A stretch of 38,811 nucleotides of DNA from Lenisia limosa (taxonomy: Eukaryota > Breviatea). The stretch spans positions 1-38,811 of the forward strand of contig LPNZ01005727.1 of NCBI GenBank assembly GCA_001655205.1, in the 5' to 3' direction. A program made the position numbers and the translations under genes. Shown in pieces: positions 11,601 through 23,000 of the stretch (within the stretch, counting starts at the first letter, position 1; every line of letters starts with the position of its first letter). A model generated the notes under the pieces. The model was not told the DNA's origin, did no database searches, and saw nothing but the letters and a program-made list of their open reading frames with translations.

Positions 11601-14600
11601 ATGCATGGTGAGGTGTTGGCGGATTATTACAAGAGCAATTGTGACATTTTTGTAAAGGTGAACTTACCTGAACCACAGCAGCCAAAACTGAGTCGCCTTC
11701 CAAGCCACACTCGTTTATCAACGTGTCGATAGTCGTAATCAATGTGGACGTCGTGTAGCATTCCGACGTTGAACCCCGGACAAAGTACTTTGGACCCGAG
11801 CATTGTGTAGGGTTGGACTATGGGTGAGATGCAGGGTGTTACTTTGGTTCGGTAAAACATCGATATTTGAGGAGTTATTGAGAAATTCAGGCATTTTTTG
11901 CACACCACGTGAATTATTAGATACCGAGCTACTTACTTCGGAGCCAATTGAAAACACGGTGTTCAGCACGGTTTCTGCAGTCACCATGAGCTGAACAATA
12001 AGATAAAGTATGTTTTAGACGTTATTGGAGTTGGTAACAATAAAATGAGTCCAATAGAGAAGTTCAATTGTAATTATACATTTACCTGTACAACCCCGTT
12101 GGCCACACGGCTTGATGATAAGAGTGTTAGAGGGTCAAGATTCAGCCTACAGCTTGGTGCTGGAGGCACCTCCAAAATATCATCTGAAAACTGAGTGCTA
12201 ATAATGAATACATAAGTAACCAGCTATCACAAACAACATTCAGCAAAACGGTATGGGTTAGCCCATCTCACAACATCTCCCGTCAATGCAGCCCGAGGTT
12301 GCGGCACATTGCACCCCGCAGGACCCACAGTTGTCAAAGTCTGTTGACAGATTTACACAGGCAGTCCCACACGGAGACTCATTAGAACCGCATTCTGTCT
12401 CTTCAAGGTCTAAATAGTGACCAATGGACAGTGAGGTTATCATCAAATAGCATAAATTACGTCATATTTAAATGGAGTATCAACTATCATCTTGCTCATA
12501 TCATTACCTGAACAGACGCCGTCAACGCATTCAGAAGGGTACTGACAGGAGTTGTGACATTCCCCGCAATGAAGGTTGCTGGAATTGAGCTGGGCCGCCT
12601 CAAGACAGCTATTTGTTCCGCAATCAATCAGCCCAATTGGACAGCCTATTGGATGAAATGGACAGAATCGTATTTGTAATAATTATTCAATTATTTATTT
12701 GTTTATTCTGTTTCATTTGTTACTTACCTCCAGAGCAGAAATCGTTATAATCTAAGCAGCAGTCCTTCATGGACTAAAAAAATGAGTCAGGCGTTGCTAA
12801 GACCTCCCAACCTTGCACTGGTTGTCACAAGAACATGACGTTACATCATTGGAGACAAAATTCCCGCAGTTTCCTTGGCAGCTCGCTATAATGTCATTTC
12901 TCTTTTTCTAGCACGCAAGAGTTTGATTTTATACTTAACACAATCACCTTTACACTCTCCATCAATACATGCAGAAGTTGCAGGGCACTTGTTTCCACAA
13001 GAACCACAGTGATCTCTACTCTCTGAAAAGATTTCGCTTTCGAAACAGGAGTTTTGACATAATGTGATACCTTCATGACATTCTGGACATATCAACTGAT
13101 AAAGTCTCTCGTTTTGTTCACTTTGATCCAAAGAACAAAATGTAGAAAAGAATGGTAATAATGTTGCCATGGCAGAAGTAAGACCAATATAATAGTGAGA
13201 TATAACCTAGGCAATATCAGTCCAAAACCATATCTTACACATTTTGGTCAAAGTGAGTATTAAATGAAGATGCTTACTTGTGCATTTCATCGCTGAATCT
13301 TTGCATTCTTTACAACTGCCATGACATTCTACATTGGTAAATTCAGTCATTTCAAAAAGGGTACTAAAGATCAGGAACCAATTGGCTACCTCTGCATTGC
13401 GAAGGCATAGGGGGGCTGATGTGAAGGAACTCTCCTTCGGGACAGGGAAGATTGTTGGAAATACACTTATCCAGCGAAATGGACAAATGATAGTCTTCAT
13501 GGCACCGAATACAGATGTCACTAGTGCTGCATTTTTCGCAGTTTACAAGACATTCTGAAGATGATAACAATAAAGTATGCAGGCATTACCTTGGCATGAT
13601 CGCTCCACTGTATTCAGCCATTGGCCCGGGGGGCATTCTTCATCATCATGGTGGCATGAAGTGTGGTTCAGATTGAGATGCTCCTCCTGGTGACAGGCCG
13701 TACAGTTTGTGGAAGATGAGCACGAACTGCAAGATGGAGGACATTCTGAATGATTATGTTACAGAGTTTTTCCATACCAAGACAACTAGCAGGACTTTCA
13801 GCATTGAAATATGTGCCCATTGGACATAGAATGTCGTTGGATACGCAGCTGGTAGCCAATACAAGATGATGGTCGTTGTCGCATTCCAAACATGTCATGG
13901 AGTCTAGATGTTAATATAATAATCAGCCCACTTGTGCAGTTGTGACAGTTTGTAAGACATTCCACACATTTTGATGCTGACGAATCTGTAAAGTGACACA
14001 AGCCTTCATTTATACAGACAAAAGACTAATTGTGTTAAAACCTGAGATTTTTAACCCTTTCCATTGTTGATGACCATAATGCAAGACTAGCGTGATTATG
14101 ATCATACCCACACAAATGACAATAAAAATATCAAAACTGCAAAGTGTTGCAAACTATAAAGTGTTGCAACAAACCTATAGCAAGGAAGTAACTTTGTGGG
14201 CATCCTTCGGAGTCACTGACACAGGAAGTGTTGTTAACTGACTGGTGGAAGCCTTTATTGCAAATGCTACAGGTGGTGCTATTGAGGCAGGTTGAGCACT
14301 GATCCAAACATTCTGTATTGTCAGAAACTGATCATATCTTTATCTCTCAGGATTACTAAAAATTCTTCCAAACCTTGGCACTGCATTAATCCATTGTCCA
14401 TGCTCAAAAACTGGCCATCAGGGCAGTCATTCACATTTGACGAGCCTAAGAAGTCATGTGAAACTTGTCTTACAGTTAAGTCCATGAACGTCAAGATGGA
14501 AACCGGGACGGCACTTCTGACACTCATCCACATGGTCGCAGTCAAGGCACATTGATCGGCAGTCTAAGTTGGTATTAGTAATACAAACAATTGCCAACAG

Positions 14601-17600
14601 GGCTTCAGTCCTACTTCTACACATTGGCACTGGGCTTGGGCTCAGGAACTCGCCTTCCTGGCATGATTCCCCGTTGGGTTGACATGTCCTTTGGTCCCTA
14701 AACTGTTTAACAATAGTAATTCACTTCGGTCCAAAAAATCCCAATAAATATCGATGATGTGTGCTATTTAAATGTTGTGCTGCATACTTAGAAAGGAAGA
14801 AGTCCTTGGAGCAGAAATCACATGTTGTCGCCAAGGAACAAGTGTCACAATTGTCAATACATTCTAAAAGTCTTAGAGTTGTTCTTAGTTGTAAAAGATA
14901 AAATATTTAATTCCTTTGTATGGCTTACTGGTGCAGAGGCCTATTTGGTCGAAGAAGCCAGGTTTGCATTGTTCAGTGCAATTGCCATCACTAATAACTT
15001 TGTTCCGGTCATTACATACAAGACAGCCGGATTCCAGACACTGCATACACTCCTTATCTTCACACGCTAATCGAATAAGTTAACAAATTGTAATTACGTA
15101 AACAAGTGCCGTTCTTCTTGAAGGTTGATTCGGGGCAAGTGGAAACACAAGAGGTTCTGTCAACGGACATCACTAGTTCATCAGCACACGTTTCGCACTC
15201 GGTTAAGTTCTTGCATGTCAAGCATGACGTCAGACATTCTAAACTTGTTAGTCAGACTTAATCTCACCTTTACATTGACCATTATCACTAAACATTCCGT
15301 CAGGACATGTCTCAAGACAGGCATCTTGGTCAAGGCTGAGGTGTTTGTCAATTTGACAAGCTTGGCACTTTTGATTGGATTCACATGCTTTACATCCAGG
15401 GAGACATCCTGAATTTGTCAGACGTAGTAAATAATATGTGATATTGTTTACTATAGATTGTTTTATGGAGACTAAAAACCATAATGAACACAAAGTTTAT
15501 TTCAGTCAAAATAGTATTCTCATGTATTTTTACAAAGTCTTGCTGTTTACTCATTATAACCTCAGTATCCCACTTTCACATCTTTCAGTGCTCTCAAACT
15601 GTCCATCTGGGCATTTAACAACGCACATTGTGCTGTTCAACGAGAGGACTAAGTCTATGGTGTCAGCTTCTCACAGGACATACCACTCTTGCAGACACTG
15701 CATTGCGTCTCATCACATAGTAAACAGCTTGAGGTACATGCTTAAATGTAAAAACAATATGTCAACTCACCTTGGCAATTATCTCCTGTAGGGTAGAATC
15801 CTGCTGAACATCCTTCATTACAGGATGATTTGTCTTGAGAAAGAAAGCGCCCTACAACGCATTTCTCACAAACGGCCGCATCGATGCACGTTTCGCAGAA
15901 TGCCGGACAGTCTAGATGGTAATACTAACATTGCGTGGTTACTTTGACAGCTGGTACCATTAGAGAACTGACCACTAGGACATTCAGTAAGACATTCCGT
16001 CCCGCTATAATAGTGACACTGTCAATGCTATAACCAACGTGATAGACAAAACAGTATTGCTGCTGCACTTCAGACAAGTCGAACTTGAAACACATGTGTC
16101 ACATGATGGTACACAAGCTGTGGGTTAATGGTGAACTTGTTCAAGGAAAAATAATCAATTTGTCCTTGATTATTACACTTACCTTTACATGATTTCATTT
16201 CTTCGAAAAACCCAGAAGGGCATTGTGTGACACAAGTCAGGTTGCTTTGAAGCAAGAAGCCTTCCTGGCAAAAAATGCACTGAAAAGGGTTTTCACAATC
16301 TTCACACCCATTGATGCAGCCTGTTTGTCAAACGGCAAAAGTGCATACCTGAGCAAGTGCCATTGTTGTTAAACTCTCCTTTGGGACAGTTTGCCACACA
16401 CATAGAGACATCAGAGGACAACAGAAGGCCAGAGCGACACACAGTGCATTTGTCCTCAAAGTTGCATTCACGACATCCGATTGGACAGGCTATATCATGA
16501 CTTATGCTTACAATGGGTCGAAAAGACAGGTGGAACATTGTTATTTGATTCTTGAGATTATTAAGAAGTTGTTCTCTGATGGACCTTTAGGGTCCAGCAC
16601 TATCCCAAACAGACCTGCACAAGCACCTCTACTTTCAAAGAAACCATTTGGGCAGTCAGAGTGGCATTGTTTTGTTGTTGGGTTAAGAACGGACCCTGGG
16701 GTACACCCCAGGCATAAATCCGAGGAAGCGCAAGTGGCACAGTTCTGGGGGCAGTCTAAACGTGTTATAAGGCCAACACGTGCTTCACCTTGGCATATTA
16801 GTCCGTCAGAGAAGGTTGACGCCGGACAATTGTCAACACATTGGAAATCGCCTGTCAGTACATTGGGGAAACGACAGGACTGGCATTTCTTGGCAGTTTC
16901 ACATGATGAGCATCTGGAAGGGCATTCTAAAGCAAAATAAAAAGTCGAATCGTTGCCATACGTTTGCATTCAGAATTGTCGACATAGAACTCATCAGGAC
17001 ACTGGGTGATGCACTTCAAGGTTGTTGATAGGAAGAGTCCAGGGTTACAAACGTCACAGATGTTCAGGTTACTACATTTAGCACACCCAGAAACACAGCC
17101 TGAAAGTAAGGGCAACGGCAGTGAATCCAACTTCGACATTGGCCTGGGTTTGCGGGGTTGACCATTGAGCCCAAAGGACAGCTATCAACACACTGATTGA
17201 GAGTATCTGTGAGAAGAAGGCCGTCTGCACATTCATGACAAGTTGTCCCATCATCACATTTTGTACACCCGTCTAAACACTCTACAATGTTACTCTTTAT
17301 GAATTCCACATTGCTCATAACCTTCTCAAGCATACCTTTACATTTGCCAATATCTGGGTACGACCCAGTAGGGCAGGATTTCACACAATTTCCATTGCTT
17401 AACAATAATCCTTCTTGACATTTCTGACAAGATGTTGCATCTTCACATTTTTCACAACCTTCCATGCATACTAGAGGTAAAAATAACGTTTAAGCCTACA
17501 TTTACACTTCAAGATGCCCTTGAACTGTCTAATTGGGCACGATTCGAGACACTCCGTCTGGTCAATCGAAAGGATGAAATCGTCTCGACATACAGTACAC

Positions 17601-19557
17601 AGCTTCTCATCGGTGCACTTTTTACAGTTCTCCAAACAGTCTACAAATCAGGCAACACTTAGGCTTACCTTTACATATCCCATTCTCATTAAAAAACCTA
17701 TTTCCACAAGATGTTTCGCATTTACCCTCATTGGTAAGGACTTTGTTTTCGTTACATACGAGGCACTTGTCGATAGTGCAACTGGAGCAGCCAGTTGGGC
17801 ATTCTTGATCTGTGAGAAAGAGAAAACGTCTTACCAATGCACTGCCCTTCAATTGCTGACTGTCCTTCAGAGCACTTCCCAACGCATTCTGTCTTGGAAA
17901 CAGAGAGGTGTAGTGTATCATCACATTCAATGCATGTATTGGCATTATCACATTTAACACAGCCGTCCAAGCAGTCTACATGGTCATAGTTGCACAACCT
18001 ACCTTGACAGTTAATGGTGCCAATGCGGAATGCACCAGATCCGCAATTTATGATGCAGCTGAAGTCGTCATCTAGCAGAAAGCCATCCTGGCATTTAATG
18101 CATGTTGACTGCTCAGTGCACTGCTCACAGCGATCAATACAATCTAGAAGTTATTGGGAGTAGGATACAAACTAATGCATCTGGTTGGGTTTTCAGGGTC
18201 AAGCATTTGGCCAGCTGGGCAGCTATCAACGCATTTGGACCCATCAGAAGTCATAACCTTGCCAACTTTGCAATTCAAACAGGAACTTCCTGATGAACAT
18301 TCGGTACAACCGTCAGTACAAGCTACAAGATTACAGGATAGCCGTTTTACTCACTCTGACATTTGGAGGTTGTTTTTTCACCATAAGAACCAGTTGGACA
18401 ACTTCGTTTACACTGGCCATCGAATTGGATGAAGTAGCCACTGTCACAACGTGTACAGCTGCTTTCAGAACATGTAATACAGCTGCTCATACATTCTGTG
18501 TGTTAATATCTGCCAATGCTCCCTGGGTTAACCTACCCTCACAAGTTGTCTCCGCCTTCCTGTATCTTAAAGGGCAATTTACCACACATGATCTATAACC
18601 AATTGCCGTTTTGCGATGAAGGTAACTTCCTAGGAATGTAATTGGAGTTGTAAAGCTCACCATCTTGACAGACATCGCACCTCGATCCAAACCTGCACAC
18701 TTTGCATCTACTGAAGCACTCTGAACGTTGTTAATTCGACACTATCACTAACTTAAGCATGTCTGCTTTTTACTGAACTGGAAAGCAGGGCATTGTTCCT
18801 CACACTGTTTTTCAGTAGATAAGAAGAGAGGGGTTGCGCACTCGTTGCACTTTGTCCCCCGGCAACTTGCGCAACGGGCAGTTGGGCAATCTGAAAAGTG
18901 AATAGTATTTGATATTGTCCTACTGGGATTTTCTTGTTTTCCTCCTTCAAGACCAAGTTCTAATAAGTCAGCAAACAATGAGTAACAATTCATCATTACC
19001 CAGCTTACTTGAACACCGTTCGTTGACTATTTCATACCCTTCTGGGCATTCAGCAAGACATTGATCTGCGTGTTCGGAAAGAAAAAAGGTGGAATTACAT
19101 GTTACACACAGAGATTCATCTTGACAATCCAAGCAGTTCAAAGGACATGCTTAAAGAAATTATAGACAGCAGTTTTCTTACCAGTGCAATTTCCGTCTTG
19201 TGCCAGGATGAATCCTTCTTTACATTCAGCACATCCAAATATTTCGGGCAACTCATCGTTCAAAACATGGCAAATCTCACACCCGTCAATAGCTGGGTCA
19301 CATGGGGTTGTCCACTCGTCCAGTTGCCCCAAAGAAGAAGCTTAACCATGAGTATTATAAATATTGACAATGAAAGGTCTATCTAATTAAGATCTCGTTG
19401 AAGTTTCAATTGCTGAACATTCAATTTCACAATAATATTCATGAAATAACGCAATTATTATCAATTTCAATGGTTGATTTACCAGGTCAATATAAATGGC
19501 CAACATACCTGCAAGAAACCAGCAGATTCCAATGAGGACAAAGGCAAAATACTTCAT
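8602..19557 (-). CDS. Giant cysteine-rich type I membrane protein, roughly 40 exons
   Basis: The start at 19557 gives a signal peptide, MKYFAFVLIGICWFLAG; an upstream in-frame ATG at 19599 would hide it behind a polar leader. Exon 2 (19182-19340) begins the ectodomain (ASSLGQLDEWTTPCDPAIDG). More than 25 Cys-rich modules, three NCGxCG modules, a Cys-poor region and a last Cys knot follow. The anchor is WLWWLLIFVLLLAISAVMLY with the tail ILRDHQKAE, stop at 8602-8604. Most module exons begin and end in phase 1, with introns often of 32-60 nt. The modules resemble growth-factor-receptor/furin-like repeats and the CxxC surface proteins of diplomonads, but the tail is not the diplomonad CRGKA. A surface receptor, adhesion or coat role is inferred; no ligand is evident. 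A few joins (around 9340, 11230 and 14000) did not keep phase, so the exon list is incomplete. Confidence 0.85.
11235..11296 (-). repeat. 26-bp tandem duplication carrying a 3' splice site
   Basis: Two full units and part of a third start at 11235, 11261 and 11287. On the coding (minus) strand each holds a TTTCTTTTGCAG-type acceptor (the third reads GCCG). The repeat sits just upstream of the exon encoding SKISLDIFHEFTLKVSIRMD, so the acceptor of that exon is present in duplicate. Confidence 0.85.
11839..11890. mobile_element. Family B MITE-like copy B1 (internal fragment)
   Basis: CTTTGGTTCGGTAAAACATC, an ATCGATATTT core and GTTATTGAGAAATTC match the other family B copies at 33066 and 38142. 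The copy lies inside a 119-nt intron (11818-11936) of the giant surface gene and makes up nearly half of it. One end appears truncated. Confidence 0.6.
12258..13170 (-). other. Three NCGxCG cysteine modules of the giant surface protein
   Basis: Three exons switch to another cysteine pattern: CGTACVNLSTDFDNCGSCG followed by VQCAATSGCIDGRC (about 12285-12400), a unit with NLHCGECHNSCQYPSECVDG (about 12515-12640), and DHCGSCGNKCPATSACIDGE (about 12950-13020). The shared core is CG-x-C-x3-C-x6-C-x-DG-x-C. This resembles the Stig1-like pattern seen in secreted proteins of plants, oomycetes and some bacteria, but I could not run a profile, so the assignment is tentative. The modules form the boundary between the main array and the Cys-poor region. 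Confidence 0.65.
13200..19340 (-). other. Array of cysteine-rich modules within the giant surface protein
   Basis: Reading from the N terminus, modules of about 45 residues repeat every 150-230 bp. The pattern is C-x3-C-x2-C-x5-C-x2-C, then a hydrophobic L-L or L-S stretch, then C-x3-CP-x-G, then a final C-x-G at the donor site. Examples are ECLDGCTKCDDGTTCHEC (about 17230-17285), ACPIGCRECNFEDKCTVC (about 16440-16490), DCPQNCATCASSDLCLGC (about 16700-16755) and GCLPGCKACESNQKCQAC (about 15360-15410). Introns usually split the G codon after the last cysteine (G|GT), so modules are symmetric 1-1 exons. Copies differ widely in sequence, so this is an old array rather than a recent tandem expansion. 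Confidence 0.85.
14718..14765. mobile_element. Family B MITE-like copy B2 (short fragment)
   Basis: CACTTCGGTCCAAAAAATCC followed by AATATCGATGATG resembles the left half of copy B3 (CTTCGGTCCGAAAAAG and ATTATCGATA). It lies between two cysteine-module exons of the giant surface gene, apparently in the intron. It is the weakest member of the family. Confidence 0.4.
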
Positions 19558-20083
19558 TGCTTTCTTGTCATAAAGTTGTCTGTTTACACAAGGACACACG
19601 TTGAATTTTGAGAAGAGAAACCCTTGTTTATCAAAGGAAATTGACTACCTGGTCAATTTTGTTCAGATAGCAAACTGTTGTGTCGTTGATTTGTAGGGAA
19701 AGAAGATTGTATTTGAGAGCTGAAAGAGATAACTAAAAGAATGCTATATATAGAAGGTTAGAAAAGTCATCAATGGAATCGGCTAGAAAAGTAAAACTTA
19801 TTTCAAATAGTGTAAAAACTTACATAAGCTTCAAATTCGCTGTTGTTATAAAGAGAAAACGCATTAGCAGTCATAACATTTAACCTTTGCGCGAGGCGTT
19901 ATGCGTGTATTTTTGGGAAGTTGTCGAATAATTGAGACCTCTTATGCAACCTCATACCTGATAATCATACTTGGGACATTATTTAGAGCCTAAATTATTA
20001 TAAATCCTAATGGTTTTCATTGGAAGTTACTGTTGAAGAGACTTCTCAGTCCATTCTAGAGCTTGGTAAGAAGTTTAATCAAT
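19558..20083. promoter_or_regulatory. Divergent intergenic region between the giant surface gene and APC1
   Basis: The 526-bp spacer separates divergent start codons at 19557 (-) and 20084 (+). It is AT-rich and has a CTATATATAG stretch near 19744 that could act as a TATA-like element for either gene. No exon or RNA gene is apparent. Confidence 0.45.
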
Positions 20084-23000
20084 ATGGCCCCTTCTCCGGG
20101 AGATTTAGAGCCAGATAATTGTCTCAATGTTGCTTCAACCGACAGTGGACTTGATCTAGAGTCCTGTAAATTAGTCTGCAGAAAGTCAAGAACACATGGA
20201 GATCTATTTGTTTCTGTTGTCATTGCTGGAAGCGCGGTTTACATCATTGAAGGGATGGCAGTCTTGTCAAAGTTCATCTGTCCGAAAGCTCCAAGAGATG
20301 CCTTTTTTGCCCTCTTTCCTGAGTATCCTTCCCTGTCTTCAATGACCACATCCACATCGTGTACAACTACACCGTTTCTTGAGCACCTCGTTATTGTCAA
20401 CGATGATACGTTCATTGTCATGGGCCCTGACAAGAAGGTCGAAGTAACTGTAAGCTCCCTTGGATTTTATTGTTTTTGGTATTATTATTCTAAGCATTAT
20501 TGTTAATGATTTCTGTAATTAACGAGATAGGTGTCTTTGTTTTGTTTATACTTTCAGATTATTTGATTCCACGAGAGAAGAGGCATTGTTGATCTTTACA
20601 AGTTCCGAGTTTTACACCTCCAGGTGAACAGTCCCCACGGCCGACATATCACCAGTTATGCCCCTTGCTCAACCGGGTTTGTCTTCTCCACCGTCTTCCC
20701 TGAAATCAGCCCGCTCTCTGCCGTACCAGATCACATAACCGCCGGTTTGGGGGTAAACACTCGGATTTTTTGAACATGCAAAAGCGATCTCTGAAATCTT
20801 TCTTGAAATAACGGGCAAGGCATGTACCTGCTGAGCCATCCGTTGGACGTACCGGTTAACCTCAAAATAACCGTTCCTCTTTCGCCGTCATCTTCTGGAC
20901 CGTCTAGATCGTTGAACTTCGCAAAATCAAGTGGGTTTGGATTTTAATTGACAATTATCTTGAACTGCCATACATATGAGTATGGTATTAGCCTCATTAT
21001 ATGTACAGATATGGAATCATTTACTGTTTTCTTTTTTTGTATAAATTTTGACACTGATAATGAAGAATATACAGCTTAACACCTATCTCGTTAATTACCT
21101 TGCAGCTTTCCAGGTTGTGTCGTCTTACGCTCCCTTGCCCATAATTGCGGTGGAGGGAAGATGGCCGGTTGTGAACAAGCTTCCTGCTAATTCCAAATTC
21201 GTGGCAGGTTTGAGGCTACTCAATTAACTCTCACTTGAGAATTGGGGGATTTTAAAAAAATGTTTATTCTTGTTTTGTCTTAATGGAGAGTGAACAGAAT
21301 TCATGTGTAAAATATGTCCTCAATGATAGCTGTCGGCGGCTTCTGCGATATTCACCTTCTCTATATTGACTCATGCTGTGTGTGTTCATAGACAAGGAAT
21401 TTTATTGTAAAAACATGTTTTGATTTCCTTTAGACTTCGTTGAGATATGGCACCTGTCATCACCCCTGACCCCAAACGTTCGACCGGTTATGTCGGAAGC
21501 GGTGCCGTTTGTGACGGGCACAATGGCTTCTGGTATGTACACTAAATGACTTTTTATTTGGAAATAGCACTCTTAGTTGACTTTTTCTCAATCACTGAAA
21601 GAATATGGTCCTATTTTTTACCGAAGTGCAGTCGTTATGATTATATTGGGAGCGATTTTGTTCCTAATCTGCTAATCTTACTATTCAGGTGCGGTGTTTC
21701 TCCCCCTCCAAACTCCGACTAAAAATCAAGGGTAAGATGGCGAGTTCTATTCTGTCCCAAAAAGAAGGATTTTTTTTAAACTCTCGCTAAAGATGATATT
21801 TCCATTTTAAACCTTCCTGACATGACCAGTCCGGCCGCGCTGGCCAGTTCGGCGTTCCAGTTTGTAACTGCCCGGCGACTGTGGTCTTCCCGGCTTGGTT
21901 CGAGGTCCCTCGCTATCCCCGCCGCCGTTAAGCTCACTCCAAGCCAAAAGTACGGCGCTGTGCGTCACTGGCAGTTACTAATATATCATGCGATAAGTCC
22001 TGAGACGATTGACTAAAGATAAAGCTCACTATCCGTGTCAGGAGTTATTACAGTCACAGTAGTGAGATAACATTATTTGACCATAAAAAGTCCAAACAGT
22101 ATCTATCACTTGTTTACATAATTCTTGTTCCGATATACAGTCACATTTTTCATCTGCAGCCCCTCGGAAACGCCTCATTTCGGCAAGCCACTGGAACTGT
22201 CTTCTTTGGTGTTTATCAACACTAAGGTTGTTGGACCCTTACGGTAGGCAAATGGAGTGAAAAAAGACTACTATTTTGAATTAGACCTCTGTCCTATTTA
22301 TCAAACCTGTTCAGAAACCTATTTTAATTCCCCCTGATCATTTTAGCTCAACATCATGCAACGAATCAGCAGTTATTGGGCTGTTTCTGCCTTCCTCACG
22401 CCTTCTTCTGCGGTTCTCTGTTCAGCCACTCGGACTCTATCCTGTTGCCTCATTTTTGGCTATTGGAAAGCTGAAGTACTCTTTGAAAGAGAACTTTAAA
22501 GCGCTTCCTCCCCTGAAGTAAGCCTTTAACTTGTCTCATATCGCAAATGAACCAGGAGAGTTTTTTTTGTTTCATACAGTTCCTTTCCCTTTGTCATATG
22601 TGTTGTCAGCCAACAGGGTATTTGGGTTGTTTTTTTTTTGTTTCATCAATTTTCCACACACCCCCCCCCCCCCNNNNNNNNNNNNNNNNNNNNNNNNNNN
22701 NNNNNNNNNNNNNNNNNNNNNNNNNNNNNNNNNNNNNNNNNNNNNNNNNNNNNNNNNNNNNNNNNNNNNNNNNNNNNCTAGCGGTAGTAACTCCCGGGGA
22801 CAAGACAGCCATTCTGTCGCTTACTGCGGACAATATGCCACTGGCCACTGTTCCGACTCCGGAGGGCCTTCTCCCGAACTTGGTCTGAGGGTCTTTACAA
22901 ATGACAGCGTGATTGGCCCTTTTGTACATACAGCATTATTTGAACAACATCACCACGTCTATAATCCAGCAATTTTCAGGTTTCCTGACTTTTTAGACGC

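Larger units (their letters stand above)
9000..12200 (-). other. Cys-poor ectodomain of the giant surface protein
   Basis: About eleven exons encode beta-rich, Ser/Thr-rich sequence with few cysteines. Examples are APSCRLNLDPLTLLSSSRV (12085-12185), LMVTAETVLNTVFSIGSE (11937-11991), FVRGSTSECYTTSTLITTID (about 11700-11810), VPEKITVTNITTEYESPNDC (about 10950-11015), LLICTINCTVPVIVGSRFQG (about 10080-10150) and GKAMGFQWQCTRLSDGRYS (about 9550-9610). The FQWQC motif and the LDLSTSGLGASGSSSLPLK stretch recall REJ/PKD-type ectodomains of polycystin-like proteins. That is a weak resemblance, not an identification. The region links the Cys array to the membrane-proximal knot PCTEKCPNRRCIPEGCTEEV. 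Confidence 0.6.
20084..23000 (+). other. APC1: APC1 N-terminal propeller region, exons 1-10
   Basis: Exons read: 20084-20449, about 20576-20744, 20820-20930, 21106-21207, 21434-21532, 21689-21731, 21830-21949, 22160-22243, 22347-22517, and one resuming after the gap (22778-22882, AVVTPGDKTAILSLTADN). Phases agree across most of these junctions, for example G|GC at 20744/20820 and AA|C at 21949/22160. Residues such as HLVIVNDDTFIVMGPDKK and VEGRWPVVNK suit beta-propeller blades. The following exon (about 22997 to 23320) is a Pro-rich loop (KHPVHANLPKAAIKAPARPP) like the disordered inserts in other APC1 proteins. Confidence 0.75.

Noticed and set aside
8602-19557. Assignment as a diplomonad variant-specific surface protein
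   Set aside because: CxxC motifs and a TM anchor fit, but the gene has dozens of introns, additional domain types and a tail ending ILRDHQKAE rather than the conserved CRGKA tail.
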